From contig NZ_CP049259.1 of NCBI RefSeq assembly GCF_011047315.1, positions 1,426,001 to 1,490,000 of the forward strand: a DNA stretch of 64,000 nucleotides, written 5' to 3'. Below, piece after piece: positions 8,054-18,300 of the stretch; the first letter of the stretch is position 1, and each line of letters opens with the position of its first letter. The notes under the pieces are model-generated. The model had not been told where the DNA came from. It saw only the letters and a list, made by a program, of their open reading frames with translations, and did no database searches. This DNA comes from Altererythrobacter sp. BO-6 (GTDB lineage: Bacteria; Pseudomonadota; Alphaproteobacteria; Sphingomonadales; Sphingomonadaceae). Both the position numbers and the translations under genes were made by a program.

Positions 8054-8628
8054 TCCTCGACCTCGCTGGCCCATCGTTCGGCGTCCTCGGCCTGTTCTGC
8101 ATAGACCATTTGTCTCGCAGTACCGAAATCATGGCCCGCGCGCACCATCGCCGCAATCTGTTTTTCGCGCCTGGCCCGATCGAGTGGTTCGCCCGATCGT
8201 GCGCCGCCTCCGAAGGGGCCGAAACCGCGCTTGCGCGCAAAAGCAAGCGCCGCCGCGCGCGCCGATCGTTCGTCGGGTGCAGCTTCGGCCCGCAGTTCCT
8301 CTTCGATGCCGGCAGCCCGCAACGCCTGGTCTACCCGGCGGGCACCATAGCCCCTGCGTAGCAACCCGCTGCTGCGCGCGCGGGCGTAGGCTTCATCATC
8401 CACGTAACGCAGCTCTACCATGCGCGCGACCACTGCGCCGACGTCGATTGGGTCGCCATCTTCGGCCACTCCGCGCTCGCGGATCTTGCGCCACAGATAA
8501 GCTTCAAGCTTGGCCGAACTCGTCGCAAACCGGGCGAGATAGGAGAGCGCCAACTCTTCCACAGCTGCGCGGTCAAGCGGGCCTCCCTTGCGTCGTTTGC
8601 GTGACATCTCGGTTTGCTTTGCAACCAT
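8050..8628 (-). CDS. recX: Regulatory protein RecX
   Basis: A 192-residue RecX-type protein, which modulates RecA filament growth. It has the three-helix tandem-repeat organisation: ALSYLARFATSSAKLEAYL, then VARMVELRYVDDEAYARA, RRGYGARRVDQALRAAGI and a final repeat ending FGTARQMVYAE. The start at 8628 is favoured by AAGG 5 bases upstream; an ATG at 8607 is the alternative. recA is not adjacent. The stop codon overlaps the DUF192 start. Confidence 0.85.
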   Translation of the reverse strand: MVAKQTEMSRKRRKGGPLDRAAVEELALSYLARFATSSAKLEAYLWRKIRERGVAEDGDPIDVGAVVARMVELRYVDDEAYARARSSGLLRRGYGARRVDQALRAAGIEEELRAEAAPDERSARAAALAFARKRGFGPFGGGARSGEPLDRARREKQIAAMVRAGHDFGTARQMVYAEQAEDAERWASEVEE

Positions 8629-8759
8629 TTCGCCTTATTCGTGCCACACTCCTTATCAAATGGGAAAGAAGGTTTGGGTGCGGACATCAGGAGTTTCCGC
8701 ATTGGGGATGAAGCGAAGGCGCGTCCTTGCGCCGCAAATAACGGGTATCGCTGAATAAA

Positions 8760-10493
8760 ATGACCGACGCCGTTCTCACACCGACGCCGAACGACTGCCC
8801 CTTGCCGCGCAGGCGAGCCGACTTTGCGACGTTCAACGAAGCAATCGACTATGCCGCACAGAGCGAAAAGGGCCTAAATTTTCACGATATGCGGGGTGAG
8901 CTGGTTCGCCCCTATCCTTTTTCCGAGATGCGCAGCGATGCGCTGATCATGGCGCGGCGACTGGTCACTGCCGGGATCGGCAAGGAAGATCGCGTTGCCT
9001 TGATCGCGGAAACCGGCCCCGATTTCGCCGCGCTGTTCTGCGCCTGCGTCTATGTTGGCGCATGGCCGGTGCCGCTGCCGCTGCCGACCACCTTCGGCGG
9101 CAAGGAAAGCTATATCGACCAACTGGCGGTGCAGCTGCAAAGCTCCGATCCCAAGATCCTGCTTTACCCCGAAGAAATCGCGGAAATGGCCAGCGCGGCC
9201 GCTGCCAAACAAGGCTGCGCCAGCGAATCCTGGCAGGATTTCGAGCAGCGCCCCGCGCCCGAATGCGAGCTGCCCGAAGCGGACCCGGAAGATATCTGCT
9301 ATCTTCAGTATTCCTCCGGCTCCACCCGTTTCCCGACCGGTGTGGCGGTGACGCATCGCGCGCTACTCCACAATCTCTTCGGCCATTCGACGTCGATGAA
9401 CGTCGGACAGGGCGACCGCGTCGTCAGCTGGCTGCCATGGTATCACGACATGGGCCTGGTCGGCTGCTTCCTGTCGCTGATCGCGAACCAGGTCAGCTGC
9501 GATTACTTGAAGCCAGATCATTTTGCGCGCAGGCCGCTCGCCTGGCTCGACATGATCAGCCGCAACGGCGGCACCACTCTCTCCTATTCGCCGACCTTCG
9601 GCTATGACATCTGCGCCCGCCGCATCTCCAGCCAGAGCCATGTGGCCGAGCGGTTCGACCTGTCGCGCTGGCGCGTCGCAGGTAACGGCGCGGACATGAT
9701 CCGGCCTGACGTGATGCAGAACTTCGTCAACGCCTTCAGCGAAGCGGGCTTCAAGGCCAGTGCTTTTACGCCCAGCTATGGCCTCGCCGAAGCGGTGCTG
9801 GCGGTCACGGTGATGCCGCCCGGCGAAGGCATCCGGGTCGAATTGGTCGAGGAGGAGCGCCTGTCGGGCACCCCGCGTGACCTGTCACGCCCGGCGCGCT
9901 ATCGCGCGATCGTCAATTGCGGCAAGCCGCTGCCCGACATGGATGTCGAAATCCGCGGCGAAAACGGCGCGGTCAGGGGCGATCACCAGATCGGCAAGGT
10001 GTGGTGCCGCGGCCCCAGCGTGATGCATTCCTATTTCCGCAATGTCGAAGCGACCGAGGATTGCCTGGTCAATGGCTGGCTGGATACCGGCGACATGGGC
10101 TATGTCGCCGATGGCTATCTGTTCATCGTCGGCCGCGCCAAGGACATGATCATCATCAATGGCAAGAACCACTGGCCGCAGGACATCGAATGGGCAGTGG
10201 AACAATTGCCCGGCTTCAACCATGGCGACATCGCCGCTTTTTCGATCGAGATGGAAAATGGCGAGGAAGCGCCCGCCGTGCTGGTCCATTGCCGCGTTTC
10301 CGACCCCGAAGAGCGCATCAAACTGCGCCACGAAATCGCCGACAAGGTCCGCTCGGTCACAGGCATGAACTGCGTGGTCGAGCTGGTTCCGCCACGGACC
10401 CTGCCGCGTACCTCGTCGGGAAAGCTGAGCCGCGCCAAGGCAAAGAAGCTGTACCTGGCAGGCGAGATCGTGCCGTTCGAACTGGCTGCCTGA
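8760..10493 (+). CDS. Fatty acyl-AMP ligase (FAAL)
   Basis: A 577-residue adenylate-forming enzyme that activates a fatty acid as acyl-AMP for transfer to an acyl carrier protein. Visible motifs are the A3 phosphate loop YLQYSSGSTRFPTG, SYGLAEAVLAVT, DTGDMGYV, GRAKDMIIINGKNHWPQDIE and the C-terminal lysine region RTSSGKLSRAKAKKLY. The NGKNHWPQDIE sequence and the early C-terminal layout are typical of FAALs rather than acyl-CoA synthetases. No ACP, polyketide or NRPS gene is next to it, so the product is unknown; sphingolipid or lipopeptide synthesis are possibilities. Confidence 0.88.
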   Translation: MTDAVLTPTPNDCPLPRRRADFATFNEAIDYAAQSEKGLNFHDMRGELVRPYPFSEMRSDALIMARRLVTAGIGKEDRVALIAETGPDFAALFCACVYVGAWPVPLPLPTTFGGKESYIDQLAVQLQSSDPKILLYPEEIAEMASAAAAKQGCASESWQDFEQRPAPECELPEADPEDICYLQYSSGSTRFPTGVAVTHRALLHNLFGHSTSMNVGQGDRVVSWLPWYHDMGLVGCFLSLIANQVSCDYLKPDHFARRPLAWLDMISRNGGTTLSYSPTFGYDICARRISSQSHVAERFDLSRWRVAGNGADMIRPDVMQNFVNAFSEAGFKASAFTPSYGLAEAVLAVTVMPPGEGIRVELVEEERLSGTPRDLSRPARYRAIVNCGKPLPDMDVEIRGENGAVRGDHQIGKVWCRGPSVMHSYFRNVEATEDCLVNGWLDTGDMGYVADGYLFIVGRAKDMIIINGKNHWPQDIEWAVEQLPGFNHGDIAAFSIEMENGEEAPAVLVHCRVSDPEERIKLRHEIADKVRSVTGMNCVVELVPPRTLPRTSSGKLSRAKAKKLYLAGEIVPFELAA

Positions 10494-10511
10494 CCGGCGA
10501 GCGGTAGCCAG

Positions 10512-12053
10512 CTATTCCTCGGGCTCGCCCCAGCGCGCCTGGACACCTCCGTTGCGCCGCCCAGGCACCGCTGTTGCCGCAACGCCCTGTTCCGCCAGCA
10601 AGGCAACAACCCGCTCAGCCTGGGCAGCATCGCCTTCGATCAGGACCGGCAGGTCGATCCGCTGCGCAGCCCAAGCTGTCAAAGCGAGCGCCGCCTGCCC
10701 CTGCGCACTGGGCTCATCGTCGGCAAATGCTATCGCGGGGAGCGGCCGGGCAGGCGGCAGCATTTCCACCTTCCATTCCGGCTCGGTCGCGGAAATGCGC
10801 TGCTCGAGCACGCGGTAGGTCGCCAGCGTTGCGCCCGGCAGCGGCTTGGCCCGCACCACGGCGCGGCGCCGCTCGCGGTCGATCACAACGTGATCCTCCG
10901 ATACGCCCGCCACCACCGCCAGCCGCTGGGCCAGGTTCTCAGCGCGCTCGCGCGCGACCGCTTCTTCGCGCGCCCGGGTTGCCGATAATTCAGCCTGCTG
11001 CGCGGCAGTCGCGCTGGTGCCGACCTGGTACTGGTTGATCGTCAGATCGACCGGACGCCCCAGTTCACGCGACAAGGCGCGCTCGCCATTGGTCTCTGCA
11101 TCGGGCTGCAACCTCGGGGTGAGCACGGTTGCGTCAATCCGCACCGGATCGCTCTGGAAATCGATTTCGACCTGGCTCAGCCGTGAGCGCGGATCGAAAT
11201 TGTCGAGGATTTCGCCGCGCACCTGCCGCTGCGCGTTGGTTTCCCACGCAATCTGCTGGAGCGAGATGCCGAGCGGCACCGCCAGGGCCAGAAACACCAC
11301 CGCCACTGCCAGATTCTGGTAAAGGCTGTTTCGCTCGCTCAGCGTCGTGCGGAAACCATAAAGGCGCGCCATACCCCACGCGGTAAGCGCGATCGTGAGC
11401 AAATTGGTGACGAACAGCAGCAGTGCGCCCGAGAAGACCGTCCAGTTGAAGGTCGCCAGGCCAAAGCCCACCACCGCCAGCGGCGGCATCAAGGCGGTGG
11501 CAATCGCCACGCCCACGATCGTGCCCTCGCGTCCGCGGATCATGGCATAGGCCCCCGCCAAGGCTGAGAACAGCGCCACCATCAGGTCGAACAGATTGGG
11601 CCGCGTCCGCGCCGCGATTTCGGGCGTCACTGTCTGGATTGGCGACAGGAACACGACGATCGCGCACAGCAGTACCGCCATGAGGCTGCCCCAGGCCAGG
11701 CTGCGCGCCGACTGCTTTAGCCAGTTGTAATCGCCAATCGCCAGCGCAAAGCCCAGCCCCATGATCGGGCCCATCAGCGGCGACAAAAGCATGGCGCCGA
11801 TCACCACGGCCGGCGATGACAGCAGCAGGCCCAGGATCGCGATGCCGCCCGACATCGCCGTCATGAACAGATAGCGTTCGGTCAGACCGCAGTCTTCGCG
11901 GCGTTTTTCGATCACCGCTGGCTGGTCAACGGTGCCGATGACGTCCTGCCGCCACCAGTTCTGCCAGCTCTGCATCACACGGGCAAAGTTCGAACCGTTT
12001 TCGCTGGCTCCTTCGCCGGGAGCCGCTGTCTGGGGTGCAGGAGTGTCAGCCAA
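10512..12053 (-). CDS. DUF389 (TIGR00341-type) membrane protein
   Basis: A 513-residue inner membrane protein. Residues about 60-260 contain six or seven transmembrane helices with the family motifs SGGIAILGLLLSSPAVVIGA, MLLSPLMGPIMGLGFALAIG and TIVGVAIATALMPPLAVVGF. The C-terminal half is a soluble, Ala/Arg-rich region with coiled-coil tendency (about residues 330-400). Family function is unknown. The gene is convergent with the acyl-AMP ligase and divergent from the TelA operon. Confidence 0.85.
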   Translation of the reverse strand: MADTPAPQTAAPGEGASENGSNFARVMQSWQNWWRQDVIGTVDQPAVIEKRREDCGLTERYLFMTAMSGGIAILGLLLSSPAVVIGAMLLSPLMGPIMGLGFALAIGDYNWLKQSARSLAWGSLMAVLLCAIVVFLSPIQTVTPEIAARTRPNLFDLMVALFSALAGAYAMIRGREGTIVGVAIATALMPPLAVVGFGLATFNWTVFSGALLLFVTNLLTIALTAWGMARLYGFRTTLSERNSLYQNLAVAVVFLALAVPLGISLQQIAWETNAQRQVRGEILDNFDPRSRLSQVEIDFQSDPVRIDATVLTPRLQPDAETNGERALSRELGRPVDLTINQYQVGTSATAAQQAELSATRAREEAVARERAENLAQRLAVVAGVSEDHVVIDRERRRAVVRAKPLPGATLATYRVLEQRISATEPEWKVEMLPPARPLPAIAFADDEPSAQGQAALALTAWAAQRIDLPVLIEGDAAQAERVVALLAEQGVAATAVPGRRNGGVQARWGEPEE

Positions 12054-12150
12054 ATCTTCGGTCCATCGCCAGTTCCTAGTGCATCACTGTCTATCGCCTT
12101 GTGAGACCAAACGAAAGCATGGACGCGCGCAGCCGAATCGGCCACACTTC

Positions 12151-12179
12151 TTGAAGTCTGTGTCTTAGATGACTAATAC
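12151..12179 (+). promoter_or_regulatory. Predicted sigma-70 promoter of the telA operon
   Basis: TTGAAG and TAATAC are separated by exactly 17 bases, 50 bases before the telA ATG. No other promoter-like pair is seen in this divergent gap. Confidence 0.5.
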
Positions 12180-12229
12180 AGCATGAGATGGTGGCCCAAT
12201 GCCACCGCAATGGAGCCTGGAAACTGACC

Positions 12230-13439
12230 ATGAGCACGCAGCAGACGACGACCAAGACGGCGACCGATTTCGAGCTGAGCCCGCCCGATCCGGTGCCAAC
12301 TGTCGCGCCAGAAAAAGCCGCCGGCCTGGTGCCAGTGGCGGAGGAAAAGCGCTCGAAGCTGGACGAGAAGGTTGAAGGCTTCGTCGCCGAACTCGTCGCT
12401 GAAGACGCCAATTCGCCAGCCTTTGGCGAAAAGGTCGACCAGATCACCCGGATGGGCCAGGAACAGATCCGCGCTGCGGCCGCCATGTCCAACCGTTTCC
12501 TGGATCGCCCTGTGCGCGCGATGGACCAGGACAATGGCGTGGGCGCCGATCTGCTCGAACTGCGCAAGACCGTGGAAGAACTGGACCCGGGCCGCAAGGG
12601 CAAGATCCGCGGCCGCAAGCTGTTCGGCATCATCCCCTTCGGCAACAAGCTGCAGCGCTATTTTGACAGCTACACCTCGTCACAGGGCCACATCCAGTCG
12701 ATCCTGGAGCGTTTGGCTTCAGGCAAGAAGGAACTGCACGAGGACAATGCCGCTATCGATGTCGAACGACAGAAACTGTGGGAGGCGATGGGCGAACTGG
12801 AGCAGATGATCCATATCGCCAAGCGCCTCGACGAGCGGCTCGAGGAAAAGGCCTACGAGCTCGACGCAACCGATCCGGCGAAGGCCAAGGCACTGCGCGA
12901 AAGCGCGCTGTTCTATGTCCGCCAGCGCACGCAGGACCTGCTGACCCAGATGGCAGTCAGCGTGCAGGGCTATCTTGCGCTGGATCTGGTCAAGAAGAAC
13001 AATGTGGAGCTGGTAAAGGGCGTGGACCGTGCCAGCACCACCACTGTTGGCGCATTGCGCACCGCGGTAACCGTAGCTCAGGCGATGACCAACCAGCGGC
13101 TGGTGCTGGGCCAGATCACCGCGCTCAACCAGACCACCAGCGACATTATCGATCTCGACCAGCACGCTGCTGCGCGAACAAACCGGCAAGATCCACGAAC
13201 AGGCCGCCGCCAGCACGATCCCGCTCGAGACGCTGCAACGCGCCTTCCAGAACATCTATGACACGATGGACGAGGTGGACGAGTTCAAGGTGCGCGCGCT
13301 GTCGAGCATGAAGCAGACCGTTGAAACGCTATCGGCCGAAGTCGAGAAATCGAAGGGCTATATTGCACGCGCTGAAGGGCAAGCGCAGGCGCAGAAAAAA
13401 GTCGCGTCCGAACCCAGCCTGCTGGCGCTTGAGAAATAA
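12230..13439 (+). pseudogene. telA: telA, toxic anion resistance protein, interrupted by a frameshift
   Basis: The gene encodes a TelA/KlaA family protein, a cytoplasmic helical protein linked to tellurite and envelope stress. The first about 307 residues read normally to TTSDIID at about 13150. From there the frame runs into unrelated sequence and stops at 13261. In the +1 frame the expected C-terminus resumes at once as STLLREQTGKIHEQAA and ends at 13439. One extra base in GATCTCGACC (13151-13160) explains this, and the corrected product is 402 residues, normal for the family. The stop codon overlaps the ATG of the next gene by one base. It is either a sequencing error or a recent mutation. 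Confidence 0.88.
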
Positions 13440-14188
13440 TGCCTGACAGCACGCGAGAATCCGACGCGATCCTGACCGCAGCGAAGCGTTCGCTGGTAAC
13501 GCAGCGCGATGGCGGCACGCATCGCCCGGCCAGCTCGATTGGCAGGGGCTCGGCCGAGCTAAAGGCCGCTGCGCTACTCAAACGCCTGCGCAATATGGCG
13601 ATCGCCGTGCTGGGCGTATTGCTCGCTTTCTCGATCGGCGGATGGATTATTGGTGGGCTCGGCTTCTGGGGCGTGATGCTGGGCTTTATCGCAATTCTTG
13701 CCGCAGTGGGCGGCTTCTCCATGTTCCCCAAGGTCAAAGTGCCCAAGCGGGCCGACCTGAAGAAGGGTGATGCCAAGGCGATGGTGGCACGCACCGAACT
13801 GTGGCTGGAAGCGCAGCGCCCCGCGCTACCCCCACCGGCGGTGCAGATCGTCGACCAGCTGGGCGCGCAACTTGATGCGCTAGGGCTGCAACTCGCGACG
13901 ATCGACCAAAGCGACCCGGCGGTAAACGAAGTGCGTGAGCTGGTGGGCGAATATATCCCGGAGACGATCGACAACTACCGCAAGATCCCGGCGCATCTGC
14001 GTGGCGAACAACATGCCGGCAAGACCGCTGACCAGCGCCTGACCGAGAGCCTGTCAAAGATCAGCGGCGAAGTCGATCGCGTAACCCGGCGGCTGGCTGA
14101 AGGCGCGCTGGATGACCTTGCGATCAAGGCGCGCTATCTCGATTATCGTTTCGGCGGTGCCGAGGCACTAGAGGACAAAAGCCAATGA
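13439..14188 (+). CDS. Two-helix membrane protein of the TelA operon (XpaC-like topology)
   Basis: A 249-residue protein with two adjacent transmembrane helices at about residues 50-100 (AIAVLGVLLAFSIGGWIIGG, then FWGVMLGFIAILAAVGGFSM). A long cytoplasmic helical domain follows, rich in Glu, Arg and Leu. I do not recognise a named domain. In other bacteria telA is paired with xpaC, whose topology (double-span plus helical tail) is similar, so an equivalent role is inferred. It starts within the telA stop codon (TAATG) and ends with an ATGA overlap on the next gene. Confidence 0.7.
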   Translation: MPDSTRESDAILTAAKRSLVTQRDGGTHRPASSIGRGSAELKAAALLKRLRNMAIAVLGVLLAFSIGGWIIGGLGFWGVMLGFIAILAAVGGFSMFPKVKVPKRADLKKGDAKAMVARTELWLEAQRPALPPPAVQIVDQLGAQLDALGLQLATIDQSDPAVNEVRELVGEYIPETIDNYRKIPAHLRGEQHAGKTADQRLTESLSKISGEVDRVTRRLAEGALDDLAIKARYLDYRFGGAEALEDKSQ

Positions 14189-14490
14189 GGGTTGCCCTGC
14201 CACACGAACTGGGCCGCGACGAAGTGCGCCGCCGGCTGAAGGAACGCAGTCACGAAATCGCCGATTATCTGCCCGGCGGAGTCGCCGAGGTAGAAACTGA
14301 CTGGGTCGAGGACGACCGGATGGCGCTGCTGGTGTCGGTCATGGGTCAGAGCATTACCGGGCATATCGACGTAGAAGATACCCAGGTGGTGTTCGAGATC
14401 AGGCTGCCGGGTATGCTGTCCTTCGTCGAGCCAGCGATCGAAAAGGCGATACGCGCCAACGGGCAGAAAATGCTGGCTGCGCCAAAATAG
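14185..14490 (+). CDS. Polyhydroxyalkanoic acid system family protein
   Basis: A 101-residue protein matching the small PHA-system/granule-region family (PF09650 type). It starts with VALPHELGRDEVRRRLKER, and an alternating segment VEDTQVVFEIRLPGMLSF is followed by a C-terminal helix. The function in the family is not established; proteins of this type were named for location near polyhydroxyalkanoate genes, none of which are seen here. It starts in the ATGA overlap with the preceding membrane protein gene, so all three genes are translationally coupled. Confidence 0.75.
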   Translation: MRVALPHELGRDEVRRRLKERSHEIADYLPGGVAEVETDWVEDDRMALLVSVMGQSITGHIDVEDTQVVFEIRLPGMLSFVEPAIEKAIRANGQKMLAAPK

Positions 14491-14513
14491 GCACCGCGCC
14501 CATCCCTCATGCC

Positions 14514-15233
14514 TCAATCCGCGCGGCGGAAACGCTGTTCCCAGCCGAACTCGGCCTCGACCGGCTGGCCGCGGGCATTCCGCGCCGGCTCGAAACGGAA
14601 GCGATCCATCGCCAGCTCGCAGGTCCGCGCGTCGGTATCGGGCAGTCCGGATGACCGGAACACGCGGCAGCGTTTGGGCCGCCCATCGGTGGCCACCAGG
14701 ATCGCAATGCGTACCGCACGCCCGAAGCGTATCTCGCGCCCGCCCTCGGGCACCGGATAGTCGCGCGCCGAATTGATCGTGCCGGCAATCTTCACCGGGC
14801 CGGTCGCCATGCTCGAGCCTTGACCGCTGCCTTCGTCACCGCTGCCTGTGCCTTCACCACTGCCGCTTGCGCCGGTGCCATCGCCGCTGTCGCGCGCGCC
14901 GGAGGTAGCGGCATCGCCGGTCGAGGAAGCACGCGGCAATTGCCGGTCAGGCCTGGGTGTGACTTTCGGGGTTGGCGCGGTAACCGGCTGGGGCACGGCT
15001 TCCTTGCCCGCATCGCCCGCCATGCCTTCATCAGGCACTTCCGGCGGATCGTCGGGCGGAGCAGTGATAGTGACGGTAAAGGCCTCGACCACACTGCGCT
15101 CGATGGTGGCGGTAACCTGCGGCGCGAAGGCGCGCGTCAGGCCATAGAGCGCCAGCACATGCAGCACCACGATAAGCGCGAGCACCCCGGGCCGCAGCTT
15201 GCGCTCCTTGTGCAGGTACCCACTGTCGTCCAT
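14514..15233 (-). CDS. tonB: Energy transducer TonB
   Basis: A 239-residue TonB. It has a short cytoplasmic N-terminus, one transmembrane anchor at about residues 15-36 (GVLALIVVLHVLALYGLTRA), and a periplasmic linker first rich in Pro (PPDDPPEVPDEG) and then unusually rich in Gly and Ser (about residues 105-145). The C-terminal domain (residues about 150-239) ends with CELAMDRFRFEPARNARGQP. It energises TonB-dependent receptors. exbB and exbD are not adjacent. It lies just downstream of the large receptor gene on the same strand, but a terminator separates them. Confidence 0.9.
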   Translation of the reverse strand: MDDSGYLHKERKLRPGVLALIVVLHVLALYGLTRAFAPQVTATIERSVVEAFTVTITAPPDDPPEVPDEGMAGDAGKEAVPQPVTAPTPKVTPRPDRQLPRASSTGDAATSGARDSGDGTGASGSGEGTGSGDEGSGQGSSMATGPVKIAGTINSARDYPVPEGGREIRFGRAVRIAILVATDGRPKRCRVFRSSGLPDTDARTCELAMDRFRFEPARNARGQPVEAEFGWEQRFRRAD

Positions 15234-15294
15234 CCCGCTCGCTCCATTTGGGTTGCAGCGAAGTTAGGCGGAGCGGGTGCCATAACGCAAACGC

Positions 15295-15328
15295 CAAAGA
15301 AAACGGCGGAGCCCGAAGGCCCCGCCGC
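15295..15328 (-). terminator. Rho-independent terminator of the TonB-dependent receptor gene
   Basis: On the minus strand GGCGGGGCC pairs with GGCTCCGCC across a TTCG tetraloop (one G-U pair) and is followed by TTTTCTTT. It lies 30 bases after the receptor stop codon. Confidence 0.88.
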
Positions 15329-15356
15329 TGTATTCTCATCAATTCGCGCGAGAGAC

Positions 15357-18300
15357 TTAGAAGTCGTAGCTCACGCCCAGCTGGATCTTCCACAGCGAGG
15401 AAGAAGACTGGACGAGCGGATCGCGCAGCCCAACCGTTCCGGCAGTCGCATTATACTGCGACGTGATCGGAGTGTAGATATAACGCCCATTGGTGGTGTT
15501 TACGTCGCCGCGCACCAGTGCCTCGGTATAGCTATAACGCTTGAACACGTTCGAACCGGAATCGAGCAGATTCAGGAAGTTGTCGAAGTCGACGAACAGA
15601 CGGAACTTGTCATCCTTGACGCCAAATGCCTTCATCGGCCCCGGCAGTTCCTGGCTGAAGCGCAAGTCGAGGTCATAGAACCAGGGGTTGCTGCAACTGT
15701 TACGCGGCAGGGTCTTGCCCCGGTACTTGTTGATGCAAGGCGTTTCCGAGATGAAGTTGTCCAGCGCCGTTGCAAAAGCGGCGTCCGTGATAATGACATT
15801 CGGATCGCCAACACCGGTCGGTACATAGAACAGCGAGTTGAAGTCGCCGCTGGCGCTGTCGTTAAGAACGGACGACGGTGCGTTATCCCACACGATTGAG
15901 TAGGGGCGTCCCGAACGGGCAACGAACACGAAACCGAAGCTGGTGTCATAGTCCCCGAAGAATTGTTCGCGAACGTTCAGACCCAGCGTCAAATTGTGCT
16001 TCGACGCATATTCGCTGCGTGCGACATCAACAGCCTGGCGATCAGCGGCTGCGACAATGTCAAAGCTGCTGGTTGCGGTGGAGCTGTTGTTGTTCCGGTT
16101 ATTTTCAGCATCGGTATAGGCATAGCCGAGGTTGAAGTTGATCCGGCCGCCTTCAGTGAAGATGCCATTGCGCCAGGTCTTTGACAGGATCGCCGAAGCG
16201 ATCTTGCTTTCGTAGCTCTTGCCGTTGGTCAGCTGGATTTCGTCATCGCGGCTGGTGCTGAAGCAAGCCGGGCTGATATTGGTGTAAGTCGGCGGGCTAC
16301 CACCCTGGTTCTGCAACACGGCGCTACAGCCAGTGGCCGTGGGATCAATCGCACGATAGATCGGGCGACCGTCCACCGTGAAGCCATTGACGCCGAGGCG
16401 GGTGTCAACAACCTGCGACAGGTCAACGAAGTCAACCGGGTTCTGGAACTTCGAATAGATGAAATCGAGGTTGAGGTTCCAGTCGCTGAAGAAACCACTT
16501 TCCGTACCGAAGTTGGTGGAGAGACCAAGGTTGGCGCGCCACACGGTCGGCATTTCGAAATTCGGATCGGTGGACTGGGTGTCAGCCAGGCCGCGAGCCG
16601 ACTGGGTCGCAGCATTGGCGGTGACGCAACCAGGGATGCCGGTGAAGGTGTTGCCGTTGGTCACGTCGGCCCGAGCGCCACTGGTCGGGAAACAAGCGAC
16701 GGTGCCCTGTGACGACGAGGCATTTGCGCCAGTCTGGCCAAAGCCCGTCACGAAGCCGTTGTTCGAGAACGCGTTGGAGAAGTATACCGCCGGATCGCCG
16801 CCGGTGAAGCGGCCGACGCCGCCCTTGATCACCGTGTTGCTAAAGAAACCGTCGTTATAAAGCGCATAGGTAAGGCCAAGCCGTGGCAGCAAAACCGGAT
16901 CGATCTTGCCGAAGCTGTTGGCATTGGTGAACCCGTAGCGAGCGAAGAAGTTGGGGTTCGCCTCCGGAGCGCTGCCCGACAGCCACTCGGTACGGAGACC
17001 AGCGACCACATTCAACTGGTCGGTCACCTGCCAATCGTCCTGGGCATAGATCGAGAACGTATTGCGCTTCCACCGGGCAGCGGCATCGTTGATGTCGCCG
17101 CTTGCGGTGAAATTGCCGTAAGCGCCAGCAGACTGCCCCTGGAAGATTTGCTGGCCGCTCGGGAAGGTGTTGTTGCCACCCGATAGGATACCGTTGGCGA
17201 AATCGGTCAGGTTGTTGAAGGTCAGCGTGCCGGTGGAGTTCTGTGCGAACAGGTTGAACACCTTCAACTGGTTGAACTCGCCACCCACTGTGAAGGTGTG
17301 GTTGCCGGCGTTCAAGCGACCCAGCATCTTCAGCTGCGTGACGGTGGTCTTGAGGTCGTTGGACGTGCGCGAGAAGCCCGGACCGGCGACGATCGAGCCA
17401 AATTCGCCGCCATTGCTGACACCCACCACGAAGCGCGGCATGGGGTTGGCATCCTGTGCCTCGCCGCCGCCAACCGGGCCCTGGACGTCCTGCACTTCGG
17501 CGCGGCTAGCGCGAATTTCAGTCGAGAAGTTGTCCGACCAGTCCGAATAGAGACGGACCGAGTAATAGTCGCTGACGGTACCTTCGTCTTCGAAGCTGTT
17601 GATACCAGTCAGGATATTGGCGGTATCCGAGAAATCGTCTTCCTCGACGTTGGTTTCTTCGAGCCGCTGATAGGTGGCTTCAAGGCGCTGTGTGTCGCTC
17701 AAGATCGCGTCAAGGCGACCGAAGTAACGAACACTCTTTTCAGGCAGCGTAGTTGCAAGGCCGCCGGTTTCGAAACCGTAGACGCTCGAAAGGATTTGCG
17801 AGAACTGGTTGAAATCAGCCTCGGTCACGAAGGTCATTTCGTTCGGATAGCCAAGGCCTGCCGGGCCGGTTTCCTGGCTGTCCGAAAGGTTAGTTTCTTC
17901 ATAACCCAGGAAGAAGAACAGGCGATCCTTCAGGATCGGGCCACCCAGCGTCGCGCCCCAGCGCTTTTCCTTGTATGGGCTGGCGCTGAAGTCGACTCCG
18001 TCTGCAGTGTCGCCCTGCAGGCTGTCGGTGGCGTAGGTGAAGAAGGCCGAACCCGAAAATTCATTGCCGCCCGACTTGGTGACGACGTTGATCGCGCAGC
18101 CGGTGAACTGGCCATACTGCACATCGAACGGGGCGAATTCGACCGAGGTTTCACGCACTGCGTCAAATGGCAGCGGCAGCGAGTTGCGGCTGGCGAACGG
18201 AGTACCGTTCAGGCCGAAAAGGTCCGATTGGGCAATACCGTCGACGGTGAAGGCATTCGAACGGTCGTTCCCGCCGAGGCAGCTGACGCGGTCGACTTCG

